From Archaeoglobaceae archaeon (GTDB lineage: Archaea; Halobacteriota; Archaeoglobi; Archaeoglobales; JdFR-42), in the NCBI GenBank assembly GCA_015523685.1, contig WAJW01000186.1, positions 1 to 11,109 of the forward strand: a stretch of 11,109 bases of DNA. Direction: 5' to 3'. Position numbers and translations under genes: made by a program. The notes under the pieces were generated by a model. It saw nothing but the letters and a program-made list of their open reading frames with translations. It searched no databases and was not told the origin of the DNA. Within the stretch, counting starts at the first letter, position 1. Each line of letters opens with the position of its first letter. This document shows positions 1-5,476 of this stretch, piece by piece.

Positions 1-204
1 CACGAATTGTTTAGAAGAGAACCTAAGTTCAGGCTGAGATATCCCAAAGGACATTTTTGGAGTTCAGGAAAGTTTTACAGGAGCGTTGGAGATGTTGATT
101 TGGAGACAACAAAGAGCTATGTTCAGAGACAGAGGAAATTCATCAGGCCACTCTCTCTCAATTCCAAGAAGCCACAGGCTTTAGCCTGTGGAGGACGTCA
201 CTAA
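1..204 (+). CDS. tnpA: IS200/IS605-type Y1 transposase, C-terminal fragment
   Basis: The frame is open from the first base of the window, so the 5' part (including the HUH motif) lies outside. Visible are the family-typical GHFWSSGKFYRSVGDV block (residues 17-32 of the fragment) and a Tyr (residue 40) in KSYVQRQ, which I take as the catalytic tyrosine of the single-strand transposase that cuts and rejoins the element's ends. The last codons run through the right-end hairpin and stop at a TAA just past it, so coding sequence and the transposon end overlap. Assignment rests on this remembered C-terminal pattern. Whether the upstream part is intact cannot be seen. Confidence 0.7.
   Translation, partial: HELFRREPKFRLRYPKGHFWSSGKFYRSVGDVDLETTKSYVQRQRKFIRPLSLNSKKPQALACGGRH
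172..201 (+). repeat. IS200/IS605 right-end hairpin and likely cleavage site
   Basis: CCACAGGC (172-179), TTTA loop, GCCTGTGG (184-191) form a perfect 8-bp stem, followed by AGGACGTCAC (192-201). A subterminal perfect hairpin followed about 10 nt later by the cleavage site is the known layout of IS200/IS605 right ends, where TnpA recognises the folded single strand. The stop codon of the preceding transposase frame directly follows. The exact cut position, probably near 200-201, is inferred. Confidence 0.6.
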
Positions 205-250
205 TTATGTAAAGGATGTGTTGAAGGAACTGATGAAGGAATATATTTGA
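203..250 (+). pseudogene. Possible C-terminal scrap of a gene interrupted by the IS200/IS605 element
   Basis: Directly after the inferred right end, one frame reads NYVKDVLKELMKEYI and then TGA (248-250). It is lysine/glutamate-rich, amphipathic and free of low-complexity sequence, as expected for the last helix of an archaeal protein cut by insertion. In this frame a stop (182-184) lies within the right-end hairpin, so the scrap is not continuous with anything upstream in the window. It is only 15 codons, too short to name a family, and may be chance. Confidence 0.25.
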
Positions 251-482
251 TATTGCAAAGGAGAGTGGATCTATAAAACTAATTTTGGCTATTCGACAGG
301 TTCAGGCGTCTCATTCTTTTACACAGTTGGGCTTCTTATTCTAATATATTCATTTGAAAATTGAAAAATGTTTTTAATATCAACTGTAAGAGAGTATGAT
401 GTGCTCATTGCAACATTGGATAATTTTATTGATACGGGCAGTAGAGAGTTAACTTCTTAGATAACATGTTGGGCTCCCGCCC
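251..482. other. Intergenic stretch, possible left non-coding end of the IS110 element
   Basis: No convincing gene is visible. The frame 237-344 is open for 35 codons but has no start or recognisable motif. A TATA-like TTTTTAATAT (370-379) could start a transcript near 400-405, running about 115 nt into the IS110 transposase gene. GGGC TCCC GCCC (471-482) is a small hairpin. In IS110-group elements the left non-coding end carries the guide RNA, so this stretch should be considered together with the structured tract downstream of the gene. The boundary of the element here is not determined. Confidence 0.35.
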
Positions 483-490
483 TTTAAATA
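483..490 (+). promoter_or_regulatory. TATA-like box of the IS110 transposase gene
   Basis: TTTAAATA lies 32-39 nt before the ATG at 522, which would place the transcription start around 510-514, just at the Shine-Dalgarno region. This is archaeal promoter spacing. It lies next to a GC-rich hairpin (471-482). Assigned by position and sequence only. Confidence 0.4.
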
Positions 491-516
491 CTCCAACCAA
501 AATGAGATTGGAGGGG
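491..516 (+). promoter_or_regulatory. Hairpin over the ribosome binding site of the transposase gene
   Basis: CTCCAA (491-496) is the exact reverse complement of TTGGAG (508-513), with an 11-nt loop. The 3' arm contains the start of the Shine-Dalgarno stretch GGAGGGG (510-516), 5 nt before ATG 522. In a transcript starting upstream of 491 the ribosome site would be masked. A transcript from the TATA at 483-490 would start inside the 3' arm and escape it. Such an arrangement would suppress transposase translation from read-through transcripts; the function is inferred. Confidence 0.4.
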
Positions 517-521
517 ATAAG

Positions 522-1553
522 ATGGGCGGAAGCCGTGTATACGTAGGTGTAGATGTACATAAGAATTTCTCCTTCGTATGCGTTATGAAGGAGAACGGAG
601 AAACAATTCTGGAAGAGAAAGTAAGAACTGAGGAACTTGAGAAATTCCTTGAAAAGATTGAAAACAAAACCATAATCTTGGAACCAACCACTACAGCCAT
701 AAACCTTGCAAGAAAGCTCAGAAAGAACAACCAAGTCCTTCTCTCTCATCCATACAAAACCAAGCTTATAGCGGAATCAAAGAAGAAAACAGATAAAGTG
801 GATGCCAAAGTTTTAGCAGATCTAGCAAGAACGAACTTCCTACCAACAGCATATTTACCACCAGATGAAATAATGGAGCTAAGAGAGATTATAAGGGAAA
901 GGATAAGGCTGAAGAAGCTTTCAACCTCAACAAAGAACAGGATTCATTCCATCTTGGCAAAGAATGGAATAAAATATGAAGGTAATCTTTTCAATTCAGA
1001 AGGAAGGGAATTTCTTTATTCACTGAACAACAAATGGATAGATCACTACCTAAGAATCCTTTCATCAATTGAGAATGAAATTAAGGAAATAGACAAGGAA
1101 GTAAGACAGAAATGTCTGGAAAATGAAGAAACGATGCTATTAACTACCATTCCAGGAATAGGATTTTTCTCAGCCTTACCAATCTATGCAGAAATAGGAA
1201 ACATAAACCGCTTCCCAAATTCCAAGAAATTATGTAGTTATGCAGGCTTAGTTCCTTCAGTAAGACAATCCGGAAACAAAACTATAACAGGAAAGATAAC
1301 AAAAGAAGGAAACCGACTGTTAAGATGGGTTCTCGTTCAGTGTGCTTTCGTAGCAATAAGAAATGATGAGAGGTTCAGGAAATTCTATGAAAGAATTAAA
1401 CGCAAAAAAGGAACACAGAAGGCAATAGTTGCTACGGCAAGGAAACTTCTAACAGTCGTATATGCAGTATTAAAGAACAAAAATCCTTATATAGGCTATC
1501 AAGCTTATTACGGTGAGGAGTGTACCCCGGTAACTAACTGGGCTAAGGTTTAG
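522..1553 (+). CDS. IS110-family DEDD transposase
   Basis: Full-length 343-residue recombinase of the IS110/IS1111 family, which moves a circular intermediate guided by an element-encoded RNA. The N-terminal RuvC-like domain shows D11 (GVDVHK), E54 (ILEPT) and D91/D94 (KKTDKVDAK), the DEDD set. A helical middle (about 110-200) leads to the C-terminal Tnp domain with PGIG (211-214), CSYAGLVP (238-245), and S250-G251 in VRQSGNKTITGK, where the catalytic serine is expected, then GNRLLRW (263-269). All landmarks are present with no frameshift, so the enzyme is probably active. The start is ATG with SD GGAGGGG 5 nt upstream. Assignment to the IS110 or the IS1111 subgroup is not settled by protein alone; the structured tract after the gene leans towards IS1111-like layout. 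Confidence 0.93.
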   Translation: MGGSRVYVGVDVHKNFSFVCVMKENGETILEEKVRTEELEKFLEKIENKTIILEPTTTAINLARKLRKNNQVLLSHPYKTKLIAESKKKTDKVDAKVLADLARTNFLPTAYLPPDEIMELREIIRERIRLKKLSTSTKNRIHSILAKNGIKYEGNLFNSEGREFLYSLNNKWIDHYLRILSSIENEIKEIDKEVRQKCLENEETMLLTTIPGIGFFSALPIYAEIGNINRFPNSKKLCSYAGLVPSVRQSGNKTITGKITKEGNRLLRWVLVQCAFVAIRNDERFRKFYERIKRKKGTQKAIVATARKLLTVVYAVLKNKNPYIGYQAYYGEECTPVTNWAKV

Positions 1554-1605
1554 GTTTAATCTTAATCTAAAGCCCGATTTTTAGATTGGGGAGAACTCCT
1601 CACCG
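1511..1605 (+). ncRNA. Candidate guide (bridge/seek) RNA region of the IS110 element
   Basis: CGGTGAGGAG (1511-1520) inside the 3' end of the transposase gene is the exact reverse complement of CTCCTCACCG (1596-1605), closing a 95-nt domain. Inside it, TGTA/AGAA (1521-1524/1592-1595) form a symmetric 4x4 internal loop, then CCCC (1525-1528) pairs with GGGG (1588-1591). Next comes a perfect 8-bp hairpin, AATCTAAA (1564-1571) with TTTAGATT (1580-1587). The hairpin loop contains GCCC (1572-1575), which can pair with GGGC (1540-1543) as a pseudoknot. Large unpaired tracts bounded by helices are what IS110/IS1111 guide RNAs look like, but no target or donor match can be tested from one copy. A structure-dependent terminator or recombinase-binding DNA are alternatives. 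Confidence 0.4.
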
Positions 1606-1701
1606 AACGACTCGTTAAAGTGGTCTTTAAAGACCGAATAGGAGTGTGTCGAATAGGAATTCATAATATAGAACCTTGGCGGAAGCCCACATAGGAGTAT
1701 G
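1606..1701 (+). repeat. Cluster of small palindromes and short direct repeats after the transposase
   Basis: AACG-ACT-CGTT (1606-1616) is a small hairpin. GGTCTTTAAAGACC (1622-1635) is a perfect 14-bp palindrome. CGAATAGGA occurs twice (1635-1643 and 1650-1658). GGC-GGAA-GCC (1678-1687) would fold with a GNRA-type loop. CATA-GGAG-TATG (1690-1701) is another small hairpin, sharing ATAGGAG with 1638-1644. This density of symmetry ends sharply near 1701, which may mark the right end of the IS110 element or its guide-RNA gene. Confidence 0.45.
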
Positions 1702-1956
1702 TTAAAAGTTAAAACTATTTGAGTTGTACAGATATAAGAATCTGATTAGTTATCCTTTCAACCAGTCAATCGAAAATTGAATATACCACTTGCAAACTAC
1801 GATTAAGACAGATTGTTCAACAAAAGACTTGCATAAGATGGAGTTATCGGATCATAGTAGCGATTTGAACGATAATTCTCCCGTTTTTAGGTTACAACTA
1901 TTACCCTCCCAACTACATAACTTCTTTCTCCATAAAATCAGATCATAGGAAAAACA
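1702..1956. other. Intergenic stretch with no supported gene
   Basis: AT-rich sequence between the mobile element and the promoter of the Lrp-type gene. The only structure noticed is CAGAT/ATCTG around 1730-1745. A frame open from 1781 to 1948 (ATG at 1838) lacks a ribosome site and any motif, and its composition is not protein-like. No tRNA, CRISPR repeat or conserved motif was recognised. Confidence 0.5.
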
Positions 1957-1964
1957 TTAAATAT
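1957..1964 (+). promoter_or_regulatory. TATA box of the lrp-aminotransferase-hydrolase operon
   Basis: TTAAATAT preceded by GGAAAAACA gives a good archaeal BRE/TATA pair. Counting about 26 nt from its centre puts the start of transcription near 1987, leaving a leader of only about 8 nt before the ATG at 1995. No obvious palindromic Lrp operator was seen around it. Confidence 0.5.
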
Positions 1965-1994
1965 TTTCTGAAGAGTCAGTTTCACCAGAGGTGT

Positions 1995-2480
1995 ATGGAG
2001 TTGGAAAAAATCCTTGAAATTCTCGAGAACAACGCTCGCATGGATGCTGGTGAACTTGCGGAGATTACAGGGAAAAACGCCGAGGAAGTGAAAAAGATCA
2101 TTTCAGAGCTTGAGAAAGATGGGGTTATACTGAAGTACAAAACTCTCATCAACTGGGAAAAGACAGGGAAAGAATTCGTGTATGCAATAATAGATGTCAA
2201 GGTGAATCTGAACCGGGAGACCGGGTACGATAAGATAGCACAGAGAATTGCAAGATTTCCTGAGGTCCACTCAATCAGACTTGTTTCAGGAGACTACGAC
2301 TTTCAGGTTGTTGTCAAGGGAAAAAACATGAAGGAAGTCGCATTTTTTGTTGCAGAAAAGATATCGACTCTTCCTCAGGTAACGGATACGAATACTCACT
2401 TTGTTCTCAGAACGTATAAAGAGGAGGGCATACTTCTCCATGAAGAGGAACAGGACAGAAGGCTGGCGGTAAGCCCATAG
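1995..2480 (+). CDS. Lrp/AsnC-family transcriptional regulator
   Basis: A 161-residue feast/famine regulator, a dimer/octamer-forming DNA-binding protein that usually senses an amino acid. An N-terminal winged helix-turn-helix spans about 5-52 (AELAEITGKNAEEVKKIISE as helix-turn-recognition helix, then DGVILKYKTLIN wing). The C-terminal RAM ligand domain runs from about 60 to 140 with the family's SGDYDFQVVV (98-107). The gene leads an operon: the aminotransferase GTG follows 8 nt after the stop, so it probably controls its own operon in response to the metabolised amino acid. Start choice is open. ATG 1995 has its SD (GAGGTG, 1988-1993) almost touching it, whereas TTG 2001 would sit 7 nt from the same SD and shorten the protein by two residues. 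Ligand unknown. Confidence 0.92.
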   Translation: MELEKILEILENNARMDAGELAEITGKNAEEVKKIISELEKDGVILKYKTLINWEKTGKEFVYAIIDVKVNLNRETGYDKIAQRIARFPEVHSIRLVSGDYDFQVVVKGKNMKEVAFFVAEKISTLPQVTDTNTHFVLRTYKEEGILLHEEEQDRRLAVSP

Positions 2481-2488
2481 GTGAGAAC

Positions 2489-3622
2489 GTGAACAGAAGG
2501 ATACGGGATATACCACCATCTGGAATAAGAAAATTCTTCGATCTCATAACAGGGCGGGAGGATATAATATCTCTTGGTGTTGGAGAGCCTGACTTCCCTG
2601 TGCCATGGCACATCAGAGAGGCCATAATATACTCCCTTGAACAGGGATACACATCCTATACATCAAACTGGGGTCTTCCAGAACTGAGAGAGGAGATCTC
2701 AGAGTATTACAGAAGATTTGGTGTTGAATCTTCTCCTGAGAATGTCCTTATAACAACCGGCGTGAGTGAGGGGCTCGACCTGTCCATAAGATCATTGCTG
2801 AATCCCGGAGATCGCATAATAATTCCTGAACCGTGCTACGTTTCCTACAAACCCCTTGCCCTCATGACATATGGAGAGGCCGAGATAATATCCACATCCC
2901 CTGAAAATGGATTTAAAATCAGCGGAGAGGATATCCTTAAATCGGGAGTTGACGCTAAAGCCATCATAATCGGCTATCCCTCCAATCCCACCGGCACATC
3001 CTATACAAAAAAAGAGCTGGAAGAGATCGCAGATGCCGTGATAGAGAAGGATCTTGTTGTGATATCTGATGAGATATATGCCGAACTCACGTACGAGTGG
3101 AATCATGTTTCCATTGCAGGTCTCAACGGGATGGAAGAGAGAACCGTGGTGCTGAATGGATTTTCCAAGGCATTTGCCATGACGGGGCTCAGGATAGGAT
3201 ACGCTATTGCCCCTGAAAGGATTCTGAATGCCATGGTCAAGATTCATCAGTATACAATGCTGTGTGCACCCATTTCTGCCCAGAAAGGAGCGATAGAGGC
3301 CCTTAAAAATGGACTGAAAGATGTGGAGGAGATGAGGGAGAAGTACAACAGGAGGAGGAGGTATTTCGTGAAAAGGCTGAATGATTTTCTTCCATGCCGA
3401 CTGCCTGAGGGAGCTTTTTATGTTTTCCCTTCAATAAGAGAGACCGGTCTTACTTCCGATGAATTTTCAGAGAGGTTGCTATTTGAGAAGAACGTTGCTG
3501 TGGTTCCGGGCAGTGCTTTTGGAGAGTCCGGAGAGGGATTTATAAGATGCTCCTACGCTACACCCATAGAAAAACTTAAGATGGCGGGAGATCTGATGGA
3601 AGAGTTTGTCAACTCTTTGTGA
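2489..3622 (+). CDS. Class I/II PLP-dependent aminotransferase (AspC-like)
   Basis: A 377-residue fold-type I aminotransferase that moves an amino group between an amino acid and a 2-oxo acid in the cytoplasm. Landmarks in order: SLGVGEPDFPVP (28-39), the substrate/PLP region YTSN-WGLPELR (57-67), GVSEGLDL (91-98), N166 in PSNPTG, D194 and Y197 in SDEIYAEL, the Schiff-base lysine K227 in NGFSKAFAMTGLRIGY, and R353 in FIRCSYA, which binds the substrate carboxylate. All catalytic residues are present and the length is normal. The start is GTG, with GGTGA (2480-2484) as SD overlapping the previous stop region. It lies between an Lrp regulator and a cysteine hydrolase, suggesting amino-acid catabolism or interconversion. 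The substrate (aspartate, alanine, aromatic or branched) cannot be read from the sequence. Confidence 0.94.
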   Translation: MNRRIRDIPPSGIRKFFDLITGREDIISLGVGEPDFPVPWHIREAIIYSLEQGYTSYTSNWGLPELREEISEYYRRFGVESSPENVLITTGVSEGLDLSIRSLLNPGDRIIIPEPCYVSYKPLALMTYGEAEIISTSPENGFKISGEDILKSGVDAKAIIIGYPSNPTGTSYTKKELEEIADAVIEKDLVVISDEIYAELTYEWNHVSIAGLNGMEERTVVLNGFSKAFAMTGLRIGYAIAPERILNAMVKIHQYTMLCAPISAQKGAIEALKNGLKDVEEMREKYNRRRRYFVKRLNDFLPCRLPEGAFYVFPSIRETGLTSDEFSERLLFEKNVAVVPGSAFGESGEGFIRCSYATPIEKLKMAGDLMEEFVNSL

Positions 3623-3631
3623 GGTGATCCG

Positions 3632-4174
3632 CTGAAACCCGCACTTTTGATTGTGGATATGATTGAGGGGAACAGAAAGTATTTCAGGGAAAGGCATCTC
3701 CATGTAATCCCCCGTCTTAAGGCCACCATCGACAGATGCAGGGAAAGGGGAGTTCATGTAATCTTTGCCAATGATAGCTATGTGGAAGATGACTGGATGT
3801 TCAATTTTATGGAAAAGCATGCGATAAGAGGGACTGATGGAGTGAAAGTTATAAAGGAGCTTGATCCGGTAGAAGGGGACATTATAGTTGAAAAAAGGAG
3901 ATTCAGCGCTTTTTTTCGAACTGACCTTGATATAACTCTCAAGGAACTTCAGGTTGATACTCTTGCTGTGGCGGGGATAAACACCCATGTGTGTGTTCTC
4001 TCCACTATTTTTGATGCCATCAGCCTGAACTTCAACACGATCCTTCTTGAAGACTGCTGTGCATCACCCAGGGAGGATATTGACCGGTTCATCTTCCAGG
4101 TGTACGGGAGATACCTTCCGGGGTTGAAGGTGCTTTCTTCAGATGAGTTTCTAAATCTGCTTGAATCACGGTGA
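3632..4174 (+). CDS. Isochorismatase/nicotinamidase-like cysteine hydrolase, probable CTG start
   Basis: A cysteine hydrolase of the isochorismatase-like superfamily (nicotinamidase, carbamoylsarcosine amidase, isochorismatase relatives). Counting from CTG 3632, the catalytic triad is D9 (LLIVDM), K88 (VEKRRFSAF) and C121 (INTHVCV), with the family's GxxTxxC pattern around the nucleophile. Length is about 180 residues, typical. The start is unusual. In-frame codons after the aminotransferase stop are GGT GAT CCG CTG, with no ATG or GTG before the first strand, and SD GAGGTGA (3621-3627) sits 4 nt from CTG. The next candidate, TTG 3647, would remove half of the strand carrying the catalytic Asp. 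It is the third gene of the Lrp operon, 9 nt after the aminotransferase. It may hydrolyse an amide or carbamoyl compound linked to that pathway; the substrate is unknown. Confidence 0.85.
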   Translation: MKPALLIVDMIEGNRKYFRERHLHVIPRLKATIDRCRERGVHVIFANDSYVEDDWMFNFMEKHAIRGTDGVKVIKELDPVEGDIIVEKRRFSAFFRTDLDITLKELQVDTLAVAGINTHVCVLSTIFDAISLNFNTILLEDCCASPREDIDRFIFQVYGRYLPGLKVLSSDEFLNLLESR

Positions 4175-4175
4175 A

Positions 4176-4691
4176 TCATCTTATGTGACCATCCAGACGT
4201 CCCCGACACCTTTTGCAGAAAGAGCTGTCCTTTCTATCCGTATCGGAGACACTTTTTGAAAAATACATCACACATTCGGCATTTCTGCAGTGTCTCAGCC
4301 CGAAGGTATGCCCGATTTCATGTATTGACTCCTTGATCAACCTCTCCGCTATAACCACGGGGTCATGATCCTTTAACCTGAAATATGAGACGAGAGCCAC
4401 CTTTCCTGAAAATTCCGCCTGCCCGAAGATATAACTCGCCCTCGAAGTGTAGATGTCGGCTGGAGTTATTCCAAGAATTTTTTCAAATCCGAGCTTGAGG
4501 GCCTCATATCTGCATGTTTTCAATATTGCCGGTGAGAAATACTGTTTTCTATCTGGATTGAATGAGCTCGTAGGAAGGTCTATTGCACCTGCATACACAA
4601 CATCAAATGTAAAAAAGGATGATAGTTTATCAATGACCTCATCTATCAATTCTCGTTCTGTCCTCCCGATTGATAGAACTCCGAGATGCAT
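4176..4691 (-). CDS. amzA: Archaemetzincin, zinc-dependent metallopeptidase
   Basis: Archaemetzincins are small metzincin-clan zinc peptidases. The zinc motif is complete: HEIGHTFGLRHC contains HExxHxxGxxH plus the adjoining Cys, followed by ECVMYFS, whose methionine is the family's Met-turn. With the later FCKRC cysteines it completes the four-cysteine structural zinc site typical of the family. The start is chosen at the inner ATG (4691), because the first strand then begins MHLGVLSIG as in relatives and because a TATA box centred near 4717 predicts transcription starting exactly there, giving a leaderless mRNA. An ATG at 4703 would add four residues. It converges with the hydrolase gene, with one base between stops, and is divergent from the DtxR gene. 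Natural substrate unknown. Confidence 0.92.
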   Translation of the reverse strand: MHLGVLSIGRTERELIDEVIDKLSSFFTFDVVYAGAIDLPTSSFNPDRKQYFSPAILKTCRYEALKLGFEKILGITPADIYTSRASYIFGQAEFSGKVALVSYFRLKDHDPVVIAERLIKESIHEIGHTFGLRHCRNAECVMYFSKSVSDTDRKDSSFCKRCRGRLDGHIR

Positions 4692-4713
4692 TGTTCCAGG
4701 CATAAGCTGGATA

Positions 4714-4774
4714 TTATTTAATTTTTCTCATTTTAAGAAATCTGGATTTTATCGGGAAAACTAAAATTATTTAT
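4714..4774. promoter_or_regulatory. Divergent promoters of amzA (-) and the DtxR-type gene (+)
   Basis: On the minus strand TTAAATAA (4721-4714), preceded by GAGAAAAA, predicts a start near 4691, the chosen amzA ATG. On the plus strand TTATTTAT (4767-4774) predicts a start near 4797, about 13 nt before the DtxR-type ATG. The two lie in a 118-bp gap, so a regulator bound between them could affect both genes. A loose TTTTA-N10-TAAAA symmetry (4747-4766) lies between the boxes, but no convincing DtxR operator palindrome was found. Confidence 0.45.
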
Positions 4775-4809
4775 TTGAAAGCTTCCTTACCTCAAGTTTA
4801 CGTGAGAAA

Positions 4810-5382
4810 ATGGAGAGAGTGGAGGAGTACATTGAGACAATATATGACATCCAGAGGAAGGAGAACAGAATTGCAAAGACCAACAGAATAGCCGAGATTC
4901 TGGGAGTGAGACCGGCAAGTGTGACGGAAATGCTGATCAAGATGGCAAAGGAAGGGTACATAGACTACCAGCCGTACAGAGGTGCGGTTCTTACGGACAA
5001 GGGCATGAAGCTCGCTGAAAGAATAAAAAGATCCCATAATATCTTTGAGAGATTTCTGACCGAATTTCTTAATGTACCGAAGGATGTCGCCCACGAGCTG
5101 AGCTGTAAAATAGAACATTATCTTCCGGAGAGCATAGAGGATAGAATAGAGGAATTTTTAACCGGAAACATAACCCTCCTTTCAAAAATGAATGAGGGGA
5201 ACTCGGGGAGAATTGTCGCCCTTTTCAATCCTGAAGTTCAGGATATGGGATTGGTTATCGGCAGGAATCTCATTCTTGAAAAGAAGAAGAAGAACAGCAT
5301 CATGGTGTCCTTTGAGAATGATGAGAAAATAGAGATTGAGAAAAGGATAGCAAAAACAGTTTTTGTTGAGAGAGACGGCTGA
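4810..5382 (+). CDS. DtxR/MntR-family metal-dependent regulator with FeoA-like C-terminal domain
   Basis: A 190-residue metalloregulator that binds DNA when loaded with Fe(II) or Mn(II). Winged HTH about 5-65 (RIAEILGVRPASVTEMLIKM, wing RGAVLTDKG). Helical dimerisation/metal domain about 66-125. FeoA/SH3-like tail about 130-190. Metal ligands by motif alignment: E6 and E9 in EEYIETIY, H76 and E80 in HNIFE, and C99, E102, H103 in CKIEH. The C-x2-EH form matches the iron-type DtxR/IdeR site, while an acidic residue at position 6 resembles MntR, so metal choice is uncertain. The start is ATG with weak GTGAG upstream and a TATA box giving a short leader. It sits 123 nt upstream of pcn on the same strand; pcn has its own promoter. 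Its own targets probably include metal transport genes elsewhere. Confidence 0.9.
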   Translation: MERVEEYIETIYDIQRKENRIAKTNRIAEILGVRPASVTEMLIKMAKEGYIDYQPYRGAVLTDKGMKLAERIKRSHNIFERFLTEFLNVPKDVAHELSCKIEHYLPESIEDRIEEFLTGNITLLSKMNEGNSGRIVALFNPEVQDMGLVIGRNLILEKKKKNSIMVSFENDEKIEIEKRIAKTVFVERDG

Positions 5383-5444
5383 ATGAGGTGTAAGATGAGG
5401 GACTCGATATAATCCATATATTAATTTCAGCTGATGAAAAAAAG

Positions 5445-5454
5445 ATATATATAT
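5445..5454 (+). promoter_or_regulatory. TATA box of the pcn-priL operon
   Basis: ATATATATAT preceded by an A-run (AAAAAAAG, a good BRE) is the strongest promoter-like signal of the window. It predicts transcription from about 5476, leaving a leader of about 30 nt to the pcn ATG. It lies in the 123-nt gap after the DtxR-type gene, so pcn and priL need not depend on read-through from it. Confidence 0.6.
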
Positions 5455-5476
5455 TGTGATGAATGAACTGGGGACA

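Larger units (their letters stand above)
491..1701 (+). mobile_element. IS110-family insertion sequence (ends not resolved)
   Basis: The span covers the upstream hairpin, the transposase gene and the structured tract after it; it is the minimum that looks like one element. IS110-family elements generally lack clear terminal inverted repeats and target duplications, so the ends cannot be fixed from one copy. Two 10-nt words occur once on each side: GAAAATTGAA (356-365 and 1772-1781) and GGCGGAAGCC (525-534 and 1678-1687). Neither is strong enough to define ends. The transposase is visibly richer in A and in AAA/AGA-type codons than the genes downstream, consistent with an acquired element. Confidence 0.45.

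Noticed and set aside
237..344. 35-codon open frame after the IS200/IS605 right end
   Set aside because: No start codon with a ribosome site and no recognised family; probably chance, though a gene scrap cannot be excluded.
1740..1800. TATCCTTTCAACC-like sequence reminiscent of archaeal CRISPR repeats
   Set aside because: Occurs once with no spaced repetition, so it is not an array.
1781..1948. 56-codon open frame upstream of the Lrp gene with an ATG at 1838
   Set aside because: No Shine-Dalgarno, no promoter suited to it, composition not protein-like, and no recognisable motif.
4728..4766. Possible metalloregulator operator (TTTTA-N10-TAAAA)
   Set aside because: Simple AT-rich symmetry of five bases; expected by chance in such DNA.
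5383..5412. Nine-codon ATG frame right after the DtxR-type stop (MRCKMRDSI)
   Set aside because: Too short to support as a gene and lies before the predicted pcn transcription start; it could only matter in read-through transcripts.
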